Shown here in pieces: positions 25,700 through 36,806 of a stretch of 64,000 nt of DNA; position 1 is the first letter of the stretch, and the number at the start of each line of letters is the position of its first letter. The translations under genes were made by a program, and so were the position numbers. The stretch is from Sphingomonas sp. LHG3406-1 (GTDB taxonomy: Bacteria > Pseudomonadota > Alphaproteobacteria > Sphingomonadales > Sphingomonadaceae), in contig NZ_CP069128.1 of assembly GCF_029637485.1 (NCBI RefSeq), positions 1,736,001 to 1,800,000 of the forward strand. The letters are read 5' to 3'. The notes under the pieces were generated by a model. The model saw only the letters and a list, made by a program, of their open reading frames with translations. It was not told where the DNA came from and searched no databases.

Positions 25700-25827
25700 T
25701 GGTTCACCGTCAGCTTCGCGATGGTGACAAGAAAGGTCAGCGCGATGAACGCGAAGAGCAGCATCGCCGTCACCCGTGCCGCCTTGCGCTGCCTTGCGCG
25801 CACCACTTCGTCCTCGGGCCGGCTCAC
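25696..25827 (-). CDS. Small single-helix protein of the cox cluster (CoxF-like)
   Basis: A 43-residue frame linked by GTGA overlaps to ctaB upstream and ctaG downstream. It has a charged N-terminus ([18 protein letters not shown]) and one hydrophobic helix ([18 protein letters not shown]). Small membrane proteins occur at this place between ctaB and ctaG in many alphaproteobacterial cox operons, sometimes called CoxF. An oxidase-assembly role is inferred only from position. Confidence 0.82.
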   Translation of the reverse strand: MSRPEDEVVRARQRKAARVTAMLLFAFIALTFLVTIAKLTVNQ

Positions 25828-26723
25828 AGGAAACGATCCACGACCAGCGCTCCGAACAGGGCGAAAAGGTACAGGATGGAGAATTTGAACAAGGCCCTTT
25901 CCGGGCCCATCGTTGCCGGATCGGTCGACTTGTTGGCGAGGACCCGCAGGCTGAGAAGCAGAAACACCGCGCTCAGCACGGTGGCAAGGACGCCGTAGAG
26001 GGGACCAGTCAGGCCGAGAGGCCATGGGGCGATGGCCACCGCGGCCATCGGCAGGGTGTAGAGCGCGATCTGCTTGCGGGTATGCTCGACGCCGTTTGTC
26101 ACCGGCAGCATCGGCACGCCCGCAGCGGCATAATCGCTCTTCACGAACAGGCTGAGCGCCCAGAAATGCGGCGGCGTCCACAGGAAGATCAGGCTGAACA
26201 ACAGCACCGGCAGAAGGTCGATGCTGCCCGTCGCCGCGACCCAGCCGATCAGCGGCGGGAAGGCGCCCGCGGCTCCGCCGATGACGATGTTCTGCGGCGT
26301 CCGGCGCTTCAACCAGGCCGTGTAGATGATCGCATAGAAGAAGATGCTGAAGGCGAGGATGCCGGCGGCGAGGTGATTGGTCGCGAGGTCCATCAGCACC
26401 ACGCTGCCGAGGCACAGCCCGACCGCGAACTGGAAGGCGGTCTCGGGGCTCAGCCGGCCGCCCGGGAGCGGCCGCTTGGCGGTGCGCTTCATCTTGGCGT
26501 CGAGGTCGGCCTCGTACCACATGTTGAGTGCGCCCGCCCCGCCAGCGCCGAGCGCGATGCACAGGACGGCCGTGAAGGCGAGCACCGGGTGCATCGGCGC
26601 CGGTGCAGCGAGCAGCCCGCACAGGCCGGTGAACACCACCAGGGTCATGACGCGCGGCTTGGTCAACGCGAACAGGTCGCGCCAGTCGGCCGGGAGGTCG
26701 CGGGTGGGAACGGCTTGGTCCAT
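25824..26723 (-). CDS. ctaB: Protohaem IX farnesyltransferase
   Basis: A 299-residue UbiA-family membrane enzyme (nine predicted helices) that farnesylates haem b to haem o, the precursor of haem a. The prenyl-diphosphate binding motif appears as [20 protein letters not shown], and the second conserved loop as [10 protein letters not shown] plus PMLPV. It begins the ctaB-coxF-ctaG-ctaE-DUF983-surf1 run. The ATG at 26723 fits the family N-terminus ([13 protein letters not shown] soon after). Confidence 0.95.
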   Translation of the reverse strand: MDQAVPTRDLPADWRDLFALTKPRVMTLVVFTGLCGLLAAPAPMHPVLAFTAVLCIALGAGGAGALNMWYEADLDAKMKRTAKRPLPGGRLSPETAFQFAVGLCLGSVVLMDLATNHLAAGILAFSIFFYAIIYTAWLKRRTPQNIVIGGAAGAFPPLIGWVAATGSIDLLPVLLFSLIFLWTPPHFWALSLFVKSDYAAAGVPMLPVTNGVEHTRKQIALYTLPMAAVAIAPWPLGLTGPLYGVLATVLSAVFLLLSLRVLANKSTDPATMGPERALFKFSILYLFALFGALVVDRFL

Positions 26724-26746
26724 GATTCCGGGCGAATATAGGGAGG

Positions 26747-26825
26747 AATGCTCCCCTGCGAAAGCAGGGGCACCGGCGGGTCTCCGGAATGACGAACAAC
26801 AGGTCTCCTGCTTTCCGGGGAGAAC
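26747..26825. repeat. REP-like inverted doublet between ctaB and a cyclophilin gene
   Basis: The left unit is a perfect hairpin CCCCTGC-GAAA-GCAGGGG (26753-26770). The right unit (about 26803-26823) is an imperfect copy in opposite orientation (TCTCCTGCTTTCCGGGGAGA). Two inverted copies of one palindrome flanking about 30 bases is the REPIN layout. Confidence 0.6.
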
Positions 26826-26840
26826 GGCTAAGCCTATCCC

Positions 26841-27455
26841 ATGCATACCCGAATCGCTTTCGCTTTCAGCGCCTTGGCCCTCGTTTGCTCCGCCTCGGCG
26901 CAGGCCCGGATTTCCGGTGATCAGGCGTCCCCGGCGACCGCGCCGGCCGCAGACCTCGTCCATGTCCGCCTCGACACGGAAAAAGGTCCAATTCTGGTTG
27001 CGCTCGACCGCGGCCGCGCGCCGGTCACCACCGCCAACTTCCTCCGCTACGTCGATGCCAGGCGCTTCGATGGTATCGCCTTCTACCGGGCCATGCCGGC
27101 CGACAGCGGCAACGGCCTGATCCAGGCCGGCATCACCAAGGACGCCCGCCTGCTCTATCCGCCAATCGCGCACGAGCCGCCGAGCGCCACCGGCCTCACC
27201 CACGAACCCGGCTCGCTGATGATGGCCAATGGCGGGCCCGGCACCGCCCGCAGCGACTTCTTCATCACCGTCGGCGCCATGCCCGGCTTCGAGGACAGCT
27301 TCGCCCTGTTCGGCCGGGTGGTGGAGGGCATGGACGTGGTCAGGGCGATCTTCGCCTCGCCCGTTGATCCTCAGAAGGGTGCCGGCCCGATGAAGGGCCA
27401 GATGCTCGAACCGACGATCAAGATCCGCACCGCCCGGCGCGTGGACCGCCCCTGA
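26841..27455 (+). CDS. Periplasmic cyclophilin-type peptidyl-prolyl isomerase
   Basis: A 204-residue protein with a cleavable signal peptide ([20 protein letters not shown]) and a cyclophilin domain (about 45-200). Recognisable blocks are [38 protein letters not shown] and [14 protein letters not shown]. It assists proline isomerisation during periplasmic protein folding. It is read against the cox genes that flank it. Confidence 0.9.
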   Translation: MHTRIAFAFSALALVCSASAQARISGDQASPATAPAADLVHVRLDTEKGPILVALDRGRAPVTTANFLRYVDARRFDGIAFYRAMPADSGNGLIQAGITKDARLLYPPIAHEPPSATGLTHEPGSLMMANGGPGTARSDFFITVGAMPGFEDSFALFGRVVEGMDVVRAIFASPVDPQKGAGPMKGQMLEPTIKIRTARRVDRP

Positions 27456-27551
27456 AGCAGCGATGGCAGCCCTTGCGAAGGCAGGGCCGCCTGCCGCGGT
27501 TAACCACGTCCGGAGAGATCCCGCTCACACCTCAGTCGCTAACGGTCGGCG

Positions 27552-28895
27552 ATGTTCGAGCAGCGTATCGACGCCCCGACGGCGACCCGCGCGGAAATCA
27601 TCGCGGCCTTCAGCTATGCGCTTGACCTCACTGAAGGTCAGCCCGCTGGTCATTGCATCCGCGCCTGCTGGATCGGAATGCGCACCGGCCGAGCGCTTGG
27701 GCTCACCGCGGCCGAACTCGCCGATCTCTACTACGTCCTGCTGCTGAAGGATCTCGGCTGCTCCAGCAATGCAGCCCGCATCTGCGAGCTGTACGAGGCC
27801 GACGACCGCGCCTTCAAGCAGGGCTACAAGACGGTCGGCACCAGCCTCGCTGCCACCCTCCACTTCGTCTTCAGCAAGACCGCACGGGGCAAGCCCCTGC
27901 ATCGCCGCGCGGCTGCGATCGGCAACATCCTGCGCAACGGCGGCGACATCGCTCAGGAGCTGATCGTCTCGCGCTGCACGCGCGGCGCAGATATCGCCCG
28001 CACCCTTCGCTTCCCGGCGAGCGTGTGCGAGGGAATCTATCGCCTCGACGAGCATTGGGATGGCTCGGGCCGCCCAGGACGCCTGCGCGGCGATGCCATC
28101 CCGCTCACCTCTCAGATCGCTCTGCTGGCGCAGGTGGTCGACGTCTTCCACGGTCATGCCGGCGCGGAAGCCGCGCTCGACGAGGCACGCCGGCGGGCTG
28201 GCGGCTGGTTCGACCCACGGCTCGTCCGCGCGCTCGAAACGGCGGCGGCCGAGCCGGACTTCTGGTTCACCCTCACCTCCTCGGTGGTCGAGGGCCGGGT
28301 CGTGCGCATGGCGCCCGAAGAGCTGGGCGCCACCATCGGAGAGGATTATCTCGACGCCATCGCGGATGCCTTCGGACAAGTGATCGACGCCAAGAGCCCG
28401 TTCACCGCCGGGCACAGCCGCCGGGTCGGCGAACTCAGCCTTGCCATGGCCGGTCATCTTGGCCTTCCGCAGGCGCGCGCCTTCTGGCTCCGCCGAGCCG
28501 CCGTGCTCCACGACGTCGGCAAGCTCGGCGTATCCAGCGCCATTCTCGAGAAGCCGGCCGGCCTCGACGAGCGCGAGTGGGAAGAGATGCGCGGCCATGC
28601 CGCCCATACCCGCGAGATCCTCGGTCGGATCGGCGTCATGGCCGATCTCGCCGACGTCGCCGCCGCTCACCACGAACGGCTGGATGGGGCTGGCTACCCC
28701 CTTCGGCTCGGCGGCGCGACCATCAGTCGCGAGACGCGCATCATCACCGCCTGCGATTTCTACGATGCGCTGACCAGCGACCGGCCCTATCGCGCCGCCC
28801 TTCCGGTCGAGGAAGCCTTCCGGATCATGGATCAGGCGGTCGGCACCGCCCTCGATGCCGACTGCGTCGCGGCGCTGAAGGCGAGCGTCGCCTAG
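27552..28895 (+). CDS. Tandem HD-GYP domain protein, putative cyclic-di-GMP phosphodiesterase
   Basis: The 447-residue cytoplasmic protein has two HD-GYP-like halves. The C-terminal half (about 280-447) is complete: HSRRV, HDVGKLGV, GHAAHTREIL, HHERLDGAGYP and DFYDALTSDRPYR. It should hydrolyse cyclic-di-GMP. The N-terminal half (15-220) looks like a degenerate copy: the HD pair is replaced by LLKDLGCSSNAA and the GYP loop by EHWDGSGRP, followed by TSQIALLAQVVDVFHGH. That half is probably regulatory. It sits inside the cox cluster in opposite orientation. Confidence 0.9.
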   Translation: MFEQRIDAPTATRAEIIAAFSYALDLTEGQPAGHCIRACWIGMRTGRALGLTAAELADLYYVLLLKDLGCSSNAARICELYEADDRAFKQGYKTVGTSLAATLHFVFSKTARGKPLHRRAAAIGNILRNGGDIAQELIVSRCTRGADIARTLRFPASVCEGIYRLDEHWDGSGRPGRLRGDAIPLTSQIALLAQVVDVFHGHAGAEAALDEARRRAGGWFDPRLVRALETAAAEPDFWFTLTSSVVEGRVVRMAPEELGATIGEDYLDAIADAFGQVIDAKSPFTAGHSRRVGELSLAMAGHLGLPQARAFWLRRAAVLHDVGKLGVSSAILEKPAGLDEREWEEMRGHAAHTREILGRIGVMADLADVAAAHHERLDGAGYPLRLGGATISRETRIITACDFYDALTSDRPYRAALPVEEAFRIMDQAVGTALDADCVAALKASVA

Positions 28896-29107
28896 TAAGG
28901 CTCGACGGCGACCTCCGTCTCATTCCGCCCTCCTGTCGGCCTAGGGCGGGCGCGGCAGCCAGTCCGGCCGTGCACCGCTGCCGGCCACCATCTGCCCACC
29001 ACGGCCGCCAGCGCCACCTGCGCGATGCCCACAACGGTGAAGACGGGCTTTTCGCCCTCACCTCGCCGCCGGATCACGGCTACCCGGCTTTCGCGGCTCC
29101 AACGAGA

Positions 29108-29139
29108 AAGGCCCGCCCTGCATCGGCAGGACGGGCCTT
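29108..29139 (-). terminator. Hairpin terminator after coxA
   Basis: AAGGCCCG-x-CCTGC / GCAGG-x-CGGGCCTT with an ATCG loop and one internal mismatch. On the minus strand it is followed by TTTCTC. It lies 23 bases after the coxA stop and would also stop read-through from the convergent HD-GYP gene. Confidence 0.75.
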
Positions 29140-29161
29140 ACTCAACTCGCGAAGCCTTGGA

Positions 29162-30859
<1,698 letters not shown>

Positions 30860-32068
30860 TTAATTGGTGCCGTCGGTCGCGCGATTGGCGACGCCGGGAG
30901 TGGTGTTTCCGGGAGCGGCCGGCTGCGCGCCTGCCGAAGGAGCGGCCGGAAGCGCCGGCGCCGGGGCGGTGACCGCCGCCGGGCTGACCACGGTCGCCGC
31001 CGTGCTGTCGGCCGCCGCCGGGGTCGCGCCCGGCATGGTGCCACCCTTGGCCGCCACCCACTGGGCGAAGCGCTCGGGAGTGACCACCTCGACCGCGATC
31101 GGCATGTAGGCGTGGCGCGCACCGCAAAGTTCGGAGCACTGGCCGAAATAGACGCCCGGCCGGTCGACCTTGACCCAGGTCTCGTTGAGGATGCCCGGGT
31201 TGGCGTCGGTCTTGGTCCAGAAGGCCGGCATGGCGAAGCTGTGGATGACGTCGTTCGAAGTGACGATGAACTTCACCGTCTTGCCGGCAGGGATGACCAG
31301 CCGCTCGTCGACCGCGAGGAGGCGCGGGCCGTCGGCGTCGGTGCGGAAGCGGGCGCCGGCGGCGACCTCGTTCTGCTCCTTCAGCATGTTCGAGACGATC
31401 TCGAACCCTCCATTGTCCGGATACTGGTAGGACCAGTACCACTGGTTGCCGATCACCTTGACGGTGAGGTCGGCCGGCGGCGGGCTGTACTGGTGGCGGA
31501 TCAGCCGGATCGAGGGCACCGCGATGGCGACCAGGATCAGCACCGGAACCAGGGTCCACACTACTTCGACCAGCGTGTTGTGGCTGGTCCGGCTCGGCGT
31601 CGGATTGGCGCCGCGACGATAGCGGACCATGGTCCACAGCAGCAGCGCCAGCACGAACAGGCTGATCAGCGCGCACAGCACCAGCAGCCAGTTGTTGTGG
31701 AAGGCGGCGGCTTCGCGGCCGACCGGCGTGAACTGGTCCTGCAGGCCCATGCGTCCATCGGGCATGCCGATGCCGGGCGTCGGCGCTGCATGCTGGAAGG
31801 CAGGAGCCGCGGGTGCGGCGCCAGGGGCGACGGCGCTCGCGCCGGTCGCGTCGACGCCGGCGGCCGGAGTCGCGCTCGGATTGGCGGCAGCCGCGCTCGG
31901 GCCCGCCGGAACAGCGCTGCTCTCGCCGCCCGCGGGGGCCGCGGGGCCGGTGGCAGCCGATGCGGCCTGCTGTTGCTCAGGGGTCGGATTCGCGCCCGTT
32001 TGTCCCTGCGCGGCCGCCGGCACGAGCCCGACGGCAGCAAGCGCGATCATCCATTTCTTCAAGTTCAT
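30860..32068 (-). CDS. ctaC: Cytochrome c oxidase subunit II with Ala/Pro-rich extensions
   Basis: A 402-residue subunit with a signal sequence (1-20), two membrane helices (about 125-150 and 168-190) and the CuA cupredoxin domain. CuA ligands are visible: H276, C311, C315, H319 and M322 in CSELCGARHAYM. It receives electrons from cytochrome c. About 70 residues of Ala/Pro/Gly-rich sequence follow the signal, and about 50 follow the CuA domain; no C-terminal cytochrome c domain is present. The ATG at 32068 gives a good signal peptide. First gene of the cox cluster, divergent from pyrE. Confidence 0.95.
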   Translation of the reverse strand: MNLKKWMIALAAVGLVPAAAQGQTGANPTPEQQQAASAATGPAAPAGGESSAVPAGPSAAAANPSATPAAGVDATGASAVAPGAAPAAPAFQHAAPTPGIGMPDGRMGLQDQFTPVGREAAAFHNNWLLVLCALISLFVLALLLWTMVRYRRGANPTPSRTSHNTLVEVVWTLVPVLILVAIAVPSIRLIRHQYSPPPADLTVKVIGNQWYWSYQYPDNGGFEIVSNMLKEQNEVAAGARFRTDADGPRLLAVDERLVIPAGKTVKFIVTSNDVIHSFAMPAFWTKTDANPGILNETWVKVDRPGVYFGQCSELCGARHAYMPIAVEVVTPERFAQWVAAKGGTMPGATPAAADSTAATVVSPAAVTAPAPALPAAPSAGAQPAAPGNTTPGVANRATDGTN

Positions 32069-32235
32069 CACGACCCCGGTCACAGGTTCAAGCCACAGGA
32101 GCACCCGGTCGGGCCCACCTGAAATCGGCGGCCTTATAGGCAGGGGCTCCACCCTTCTCAAGCGCTTGTCTCTGAAGCTATTGCGCGGCACTGGAAAGCC
32201 AGCCGAAAGACCATGGCGAAGAAGGCGCGAAACAG

Positions 32236-32820
32236 ATGACCGAGGAAGAGATACTGGCCGAGTTCAGGGCCGCTAAGGCGTTGCTCGAAGGTCACTTCAT
32301 CCTGTCGTCCGGCCTTCGCTCGCCCCGCTACCTGCAATGCGCGCGGGTGCTGATGGACCCGGCCCGCGCCGAGCGCCTCGCCCGCGCCCTCGCCGACCGG
32401 ATCGCCCCGGCCCTTCGAAGCCGGCTCCAGGCGGTCGTCTCGCCGGCGATGGGCGGAGTCATCATCGGCCACGAGATGGGCCGTGCACTCGGCCTCCCCG
32501 CCATGTTCGTCGAGCGGCCGACCGGCACGTTCGAGCTGCGCCGCGGCTTCCGCCTCGATCCCGGCACCCGCGTCCTGCTGGTCGAGGACGTGGTCACCAC
32601 CGGCCTGTCCAGCCGCGAGGCGATCAAGGCGATTGGCGAAGCGGGCGGGGAAGTCGTCGCCGCCGCGTCGCTGGTCGACCGCTCCAACGGCAGTGCCGAC
32701 CTTGGTGTCCCCTTCACGCCGCTGATCCGCCTCGACGTCCCGACCTACGCCGCCGACGCCCTCCCGCCCGAACTCGCCGCCATCCCCGCGATCAAGCCCG
32801 GCAGCCGCGCCGCTGCCTGA
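32236..32820 (+). CDS. pyrE: Orotate phosphoribosyltransferase
   Basis: A 194-residue enzyme of pyrimidine synthesis making orotidine 5'-phosphate from orotate and PRPP. The PRPP loop motif [18 protein letters not shown] and the catalytic-loop region ([16 protein letters not shown]) are clear. It heads a plus-strand run with pdxJ, acpS and lepB, divergent from coxB, with about 170 bases between them. Confidence 0.95.
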   Translation: MTEEEILAEFRAAKALLEGHFILSSGLRSPRYLQCARVLMDPARAERLARALADRIAPALRSRLQAVVSPAMGGVIIGHEMGRALGLPAMFVERPTGTFELRRGFRLDPGTRVLLVEDVVTTGLSSREAIKAIGEAGGEVVAAASLVDRSNGSADLGVPFTPLIRLDVPTYAADALPPELAAIPAIKPGSRAAA

Positions 32821-32856
32821 TTGAACAAAGCCCTCCCGGCTGCCATCTCCCGGCCC

Positions 32857-33591
32857 ATGGCAATGGCTTCATCGCTCCGGCTGGGCGTCAACATCGACCA
32901 TGTCGCGACCATCCGGAACGCCCGCGGCGGCGACTTCCCCGATCCCGTGCGCGCCGCTCACGCCGCCGAAGCGGCAGGCGCGCAGGGCATCACCGCCCAC
33001 CTCCGCGAGGATCGCCGACACATTCGCGACGACGACCTCGTCCGGCTGAAGAACGAGATCGCGCTTCCCCTCAATCTCGAAATGGCCGCGACCGACGAGA
33101 TGCTGCGCATCGCGCTGGCCACCCGCCCACACGCCGCCTGCATCGTTCCGGAGAAGCGGGAGGAGCGGACCACCGAGGGAGGTCTCGACGCCCATGGCAT
33201 GCGGGAGAGCCTGCGCCGCTTCGTCGGGGAGCTCGGCAGCGCCGGCATCCGCGTGTCCCTCTTCGTTGAGCCCGAGGCTGCCCAGATCGACGCCGCGCTG
33301 AAGCTCGGGGCGCCGGTGGTCGAGCTCCACACCGGTCGCTACGCCCATCTTGGCGAAGGAGAGCGCGAGGCCGAGCTCAAGCGTCTCGCCGATGCCGCCG
33401 CGCTCGCCGCCAAGAACGGCATCGAGCCCCACGCCGGCCACGGCCTGACCTTCGCCAACGTCCAGCCGATCGCCGCCATCCCCCAGCTCGCCGAGCTCAA
33501 CATCGGTCATTTCCTGGTCGGCGAAGCGATCTTCGTCGGGCTGGATGCGAGCATCCGGCGGATGCGCGAGCTGATGGACAGCGCGCGATGA
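32857..33591 (+). CDS. pdxJ: Pyridoxine 5'-phosphate synthase
   Basis: A 244-residue TIM-barrel enzyme joining 3-amino-2-oxopropyl phosphate and deoxyxylulose 5-phosphate, the last step of de novo vitamin B6 synthesis. Family blocks are [46 protein letters not shown] and [15 protein letters not shown]. The start is uncertain: the ATG at 32857 is chosen, but a second ATG at 32863 and a TTG abutting the pyrE stop (32821) are possible. It overlaps acpS by ATGA. Confidence 0.94.
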   Translation: MAMASSLRLGVNIDHVATIRNARGGDFPDPVRAAHAAEAAGAQGITAHLREDRRHIRDDDLVRLKNEIALPLNLEMAATDEMLRIALATRPHAACIVPEKREERTTEGGLDAHGMRESLRRFVGELGSAGIRVSLFVEPEAAQIDAALKLGAPVVELHTGRYAHLGEGEREAELKRLADAAALAAKNGIEPHAGHGLTFANVQPIAAIPQLAELNIGHFLVGEAIFVGLDASIRRMRELMDSAR

Positions 33592-33998
33592 TCGTCGGTC
33601 TCGGCTCCGATCTTTGCAATATCGAGCGGATCCAGTCCTCCTTCGATCGCTTCGGCGACCGGTTCCTCACCCGCGTCTTCACCGCCACCGAGCAGGCCAA
33701 GGCCAGGCGTCGTCCCTTCACCATCGCCGGGACCCTCGCCAAGCGCTTCGCCGCCAAGGAGGCCTTCTCCAAGGCGGTCGGCACCGGCTTCAAGAACGGC
33801 GTGTTCATGAAGGACATCGGCGTCGTCAATCTGCCAAGCGGCGCGCCCACTCTACGACTGACGGGCGGAGCGGCCGAGCGCCTTGACGCGCTCACCCCTC
33901 CGGGCCACGCCATGCGCGTGCATCTGACGATGACGGACGACCACCCCTGGGCGCAGGCGTTCGTCATTCTCGAAGCCGTGCCGATTGCGGAGACCTGA
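33588..33998 (+). CDS. acpS: Holo-[acyl-carrier-protein] synthase
   Basis: A 136-residue phosphopantetheinyl transferase that activates ACP with coenzyme A. Typical motifs are [12 protein letters not shown] (Mg-binding Asp) and [17 protein letters not shown]. It starts in the pdxJ stop codon and abuts lepB, the pdxJ-acpS-lepB order common in alphaproteobacteria. Confidence 0.96.
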   Translation: MIVGLGSDLCNIERIQSSFDRFGDRFLTRVFTATEQAKARRRPFTIAGTLAKRFAAKEAFSKAVGTGFKNGVFMKDIGVVNLPSGAPTLRLTGGAAERLDALTPPGHAMRVHLTMTDDHPWAQAFVILEAVPIAET

Positions 33999-34883
33999 GT
34001 GAGCGAGACCCTGGCCAGCGAGGCCGACCTTCCGAAGACCGGCAGCGAGCCGCCCCCCGCCGTCGCCGAACCGGCCAAGAAGGGCTCCGCCCTGTGGCGC
34101 GAGGTCAAGGGCCTGTTCTGGGTGCTGGTCGCCGTGCTGGCCTTCCACAGCTTCGTCGCCAAGCCCTTCTACATCCCGTCGGAATCGATGATGCCGGCCC
34201 TGCTCAAGGGCGACCGGCTGGTGGTCAGCAAATATCCCTATGGCTGGTCGTGGGTCAGCCCGAGCTTCTATCTCTGGCCGCAGCAGTCCGGACGCATCTT
34301 CGGCAGCCTGCCCAGGCAGGGCGACATCGTCATCGTTACCCCGCCGGGCCGCAAGGAAGACTGGATCAAGCGGGTGGTCGGTCTTCCCGGCGACACGGTC
34401 GAGGTGCGGGACGGCCGGCTGATCCTGAACGGCATCCCGGTCAAGCGCCAGGTCCTGCCGGCGCGGCTGGTTCCGGTGGACGCCAACGCGCCGTGCGGCG
34501 TGGAGCAGTTCGCGGGCCGGCTGGTTCAGCAGGGCGACGGCAGCTTCGCCTGTTTGCTGCCGATCGTTCGCGAAACCCTTCCCAACGGCGCCACCTACGA
34601 CACGGTCGACCTCGGCCAGTCGCAGGGCGATGATTTCTCGCCTGTCAGGGTGCCCGCCAACCACGTCTTCCTGATGGGCGACAATCGCGACCGCAGCGCC
34701 GACAGCCGATTCGGCCTTGAGGAGACCGGGCTCGGCGGCGCGGTGCCGTGGGAGAATATCGGCGGCCGCGCCGAGTTCATCACCTTCAGCCTCGACGGGT
34801 CCGCCAGCTGGTGGAACCCGATCAGCTGGCTCACCAGCCTTCGTGGCGGGCGCGCTGGGACGAGCCTGAGGACAGGCGCCTGA
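33999..34883 (+). CDS. lepB: Signal peptidase I
   Basis: A 294-residue inner-membrane Ser/Lys protease that removes signal peptides. One membrane helix (about 38-56) is followed by the nucleophile motif PSESMMPALL (S63), the general-base Lys in DWIKRVVGLPGD (K124) and the C-terminal box GDNRDRSADSRFG. The GTG start follows the acpS stop directly. An acidic/Pro-rich cytoplasmic N-terminus precedes the helix. Confidence 0.95.
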   Translation: MSETLASEADLPKTGSEPPPAVAEPAKKGSALWREVKGLFWVLVAVLAFHSFVAKPFYIPSESMMPALLKGDRLVVSKYPYGWSWVSPSFYLWPQQSGRIFGSLPRQGDIVIVTPPGRKEDWIKRVVGLPGDTVEVRDGRLILNGIPVKRQVLPARLVPVDANAPCGVEQFAGRLVQQGDGSFACLLPIVRETLPNGATYDTVDLGQSQGDDFSPVRVPANHVFLMGDNRDRSADSRFGLEETGLGGAVPWENIGGRAEFITFSLDGSASWWNPISWLTSLRGGRAGTSLRTGA

Positions 34884-34905
34884 TCAGAACGCCACGGGCC
34901 GGGGC

Positions 34906-35436
34906 TTACTGGCCCGGCGCCGGAGTCGGCGGGGGAACCTCGGCGCCCGGCGGAAGGCCCTGCGCGCCGATCTGCGCCGCCGCATTCGGCACCACCCGCT
35001 TGATGGCGATCTCGAAATCGAGCGGGCTGTTCGGCGGGATGGGCGAACCCGGCGGCGGGTTGGCACCGTAGGCGAGCTCACCCGGGATGCGGACCTTGTA
35101 GCGGCCGTTCGGCTTCATGTTCTGGAGCGCCTCGGCAAAGCCCGGCACGACCTGCGCGACCAGCAGCGGGGCGTCCTGCGCCTCGTCGAACTTGGTCCCG
35201 TCCGGGAGCGTGCCGACATAGTCGATGATGACGCCGTCCTGCGGCCCGATCAGCTCACCCTCGCCCGCCTTGATGGTACGGATCTGCAGCCCGCTCGCAG
35301 TCACTTCCGGCCGCATCTGCCCGGCACCTGCCCAGGCCAGCGCGGCGCCGGCCAGCACCAGCAGGACGAGCCCGAAGGCAAGCCGCAGCCGCGTGGCGCG
35401 GGAGATCGGGCGGAAGGGGACCTGGGTGGCGCTCAT
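34906..35436 (-). CDS. FKBP-type peptidyl-prolyl isomerase, membrane-anchored
   Basis: A 176-residue protein with an N-terminal helix (about 17-38, LRLAFGLVLLVLAGAALAWA) that anchors or exports it, then an FKBP domain (48-155) with IIDYVGTLPDGTKFDEAQ, VPGFAEALQNMKPNG and IPGELAYGANPPPGSPIPPN, and a short Pro-rich tail. It acts on periplasmic or envelope proteins. The ATG at 35436 is favoured over a frame opening at 35511 because the latter spans the rpsU terminator. Confidence 0.92.
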   Translation of the reverse strand: MSATQVPFRPISRATRLRLAFGLVLLVLAGAALAWAGAGQMRPEVTASGLQIRTIKAGEGELIGPQDGVIIDYVGTLPDGTKFDEAQDAPLLVAQVVPGFAEALQNMKPNGRYKVRIPGELAYGANPPPGSPIPPNSPLDFEIAIKRVVPNAAAQIGAQGLPPGAEVPPPTPAPGQ

Positions 35437-35473
35437 GCGGGTCAGTCCTGCTTGGAAGGGAGGCACAAAAGGA

Positions 35474-35499
35474 AAGGCCGCCCGGTAAGGGGCGGCCTT
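35474..35499 (-). terminator. Rho-independent terminator after rpsU
   Basis: AAGGCCGCCC / GGGCGGCCTT, a perfect ten-pair stem with a six-base loop. On the minus strand it is followed by TCCTTTTG. It separates rpsU from the FKBP gene. Confidence 0.88.
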
Positions 35500-35531
35500 G
35501 GCTTGGGTCAAGAAAAACCGGTGTCCGGCGC

Positions 35532-35738
35532 TTAACGCGCACCCTCGCGCTCGGCACGCTTGCGCTCCAGCTTGCGGGCGCGGCGGATGGCGGCGGCGCG
35601 CTCACGGGCGCGCTTCTCGGAGGGCTTCTCGTAGTGACGGCGCAGCTTCATCTCGCGGTAGACGCCCTCGCGCTGCAGCTTCTTCTTGAGCGCGCGCAGC
35701 GCCTGGTCGACGTTATTGTCGCGAACGATGATTTGCAT
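35532..35738 (-). CDS. rpsU: 30S ribosomal protein S21
   Basis: A 68-residue, strongly basic protein starting [20 protein letters not shown] with the family motif [20 protein letters not shown]21 binds the small subunit platform and helps translation initiation. GGAG lies about nine bases before the ATG. Transcription ends at the hairpin at 35474-35499. Confidence 0.97.
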   Translation of the reverse strand: MQIIVRDNNVDQALRALKKKLQREGVYREMKLRRHYEKPSEKRARERAAAIRRARKLERKRAEREGAR

Positions 35739-36051
35739 AAAAGTCCGTCACTCCATTGTCTTAAGGTTGCGCCCACGCCGGCCGAATGCGGACGGCTAGG
35801 CATCGCACTGTCACGGACCGGAAGGTCCGGCCGACAGGCGACCAAAGCGGCTTGCGGGCAGACCAGAGGCCTCCCGGAAGGGGCGCCCTCTAACAGGCAT
35901 GCCGTGATTCGACAACCCGAAGGGACGGGTGCGACGAAGCGGCATTGCCAAGCGCTCGGAAGAGCCCGCCGCCTGCCCGTGGTTATCGTGCATTAACCTA
36001 TTGCCGTGTATAGGCTTTTCCATCGTTTCCAAACATCTGAAGGGGCAACGG
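35739..36051. promoter_or_regulatory. Divergent promoter region between rpsU and an L,D-transpeptidase-type gene
   Basis: These 313 bases hold no supported gene. A CGGACC-GGAA-GGTCCG hairpin lies at 35814-35829 and could sit in the rpsU leader. On the plus side, the AT-rich GCATTAACCTATT to TATAGG segment (about 35989-36013) is a plausible promoter for the following gene, which has AAGGGG six bases before its ATG. Confidence 0.45.
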
Positions 36052-36768
36052 ATGAGCGTCAATCGTCGTGACATGCTTCGGCACATCGGTCTTGGTGGCG
36101 GGGCTGCGCTCATCTCGGGCGCGGCGTTCGCGGCCGATCTGCCGGGTCTGATCGCGGGCCGGAAGCCGTTCGCCGGTGAGCCGCTGGCGCCGCTCGCCCC
36201 CGCGACGCCGACCATCGCCAATGCGCCGATCGTGCCTGCGCCGACCACTCCGGGCGGCATCGATCCGCAGCTGTTCGCACGCGCCAAGGCGGCGCTGGAG
36301 CGGCATCGCTCTTCGCTTCGCCACACCGACCGGATCGGCATCGCCGACTTCTCGGCTGCCAGTCGCGATCCGCGCTTCCATGTCGTCGACCTGGCCTCGG
36401 GCCGGGTCGAGAGCCACCGCGTCGCCCACGGCCGCGGGTCGGACCGTGGCCACACCGGCTTCCTTGAGCAGTTCTCGAACGACTTCGGCAGCAATGCGAC
36501 ATCGAATGGCGCCTATTCGACCGCCGACTTCTACCATGGCAAGTACGGCCTCTCGATGCGGCTGAACGGGCTCGACTGGTCGAACAACAATGCGCTGGAG
36601 CGGGCCATCGTGGTTCACCAGGCCTGGTATGCCGAGGCCGACATGATCGGTGCGCACGGCAAGCTCGGCCGCTCGGAAGGCTGCTTCGCCTTCGGCCGCA
36701 ACAGCCACTTCGAGATCATGCGCACGCTTGGTGAAGGCCGCATGATCTACGCGGACAAGCTGGCCTAG
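36052..36768 (+). CDS. Murein L,D-transpeptidase catalytic-domain family protein (YkuD_2 type), Tat-like signal
   Basis: A 238-residue exported protein. The N-terminus NRRDMLRHIGLGGGAALISG has the twin-arginine pattern and is followed by AFA. After a Pro/Ala-rich linker comes the catalytic domain, with RFHVVDLASGRV, the histidine region IVVHQAWYA and the active-site cysteine motif GRSEGCFAFG. Members of this family are thought to act on peptidoglycan cross-links. The ATG at 36052 has a good Shine-Dalgarno. It is read toward a second, unrelated L,D-transpeptidase, with a shared terminator in between. Confidence 0.88.
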   Translation: MSVNRRDMLRHIGLGGGAALISGAAFAADLPGLIAGRKPFAGEPLAPLAPATPTIANAPIVPAPTTPGGIDPQLFARAKAALERHRSSLRHTDRIGIADFSAASRDPRFHVVDLASGRVESHRVAHGRGSDRGHTGFLEQFSNDFGSNATSNGAYSTADFYHGKYGLSMRLNGLDWSNNNALERAIVVHQAWYAEADMIGAHGKLGRSEGCFAFGRNSHFEIMRTLGEGRMIYADKLA

Positions 36769-36806
36769 TCGCTCCCTCGTTGGTGCCGCTCCGGACCGAC
36801 AACTAG

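Noticed and set aside
26747..26825. The hairpin pair after ctaB as a transcription terminator
   Set aside because: It lies upstream of ctaB and of the cyclophilin gene (both are read away from it), and the two units are inverted copies of one repeat, so a REP-like element is the better reading.
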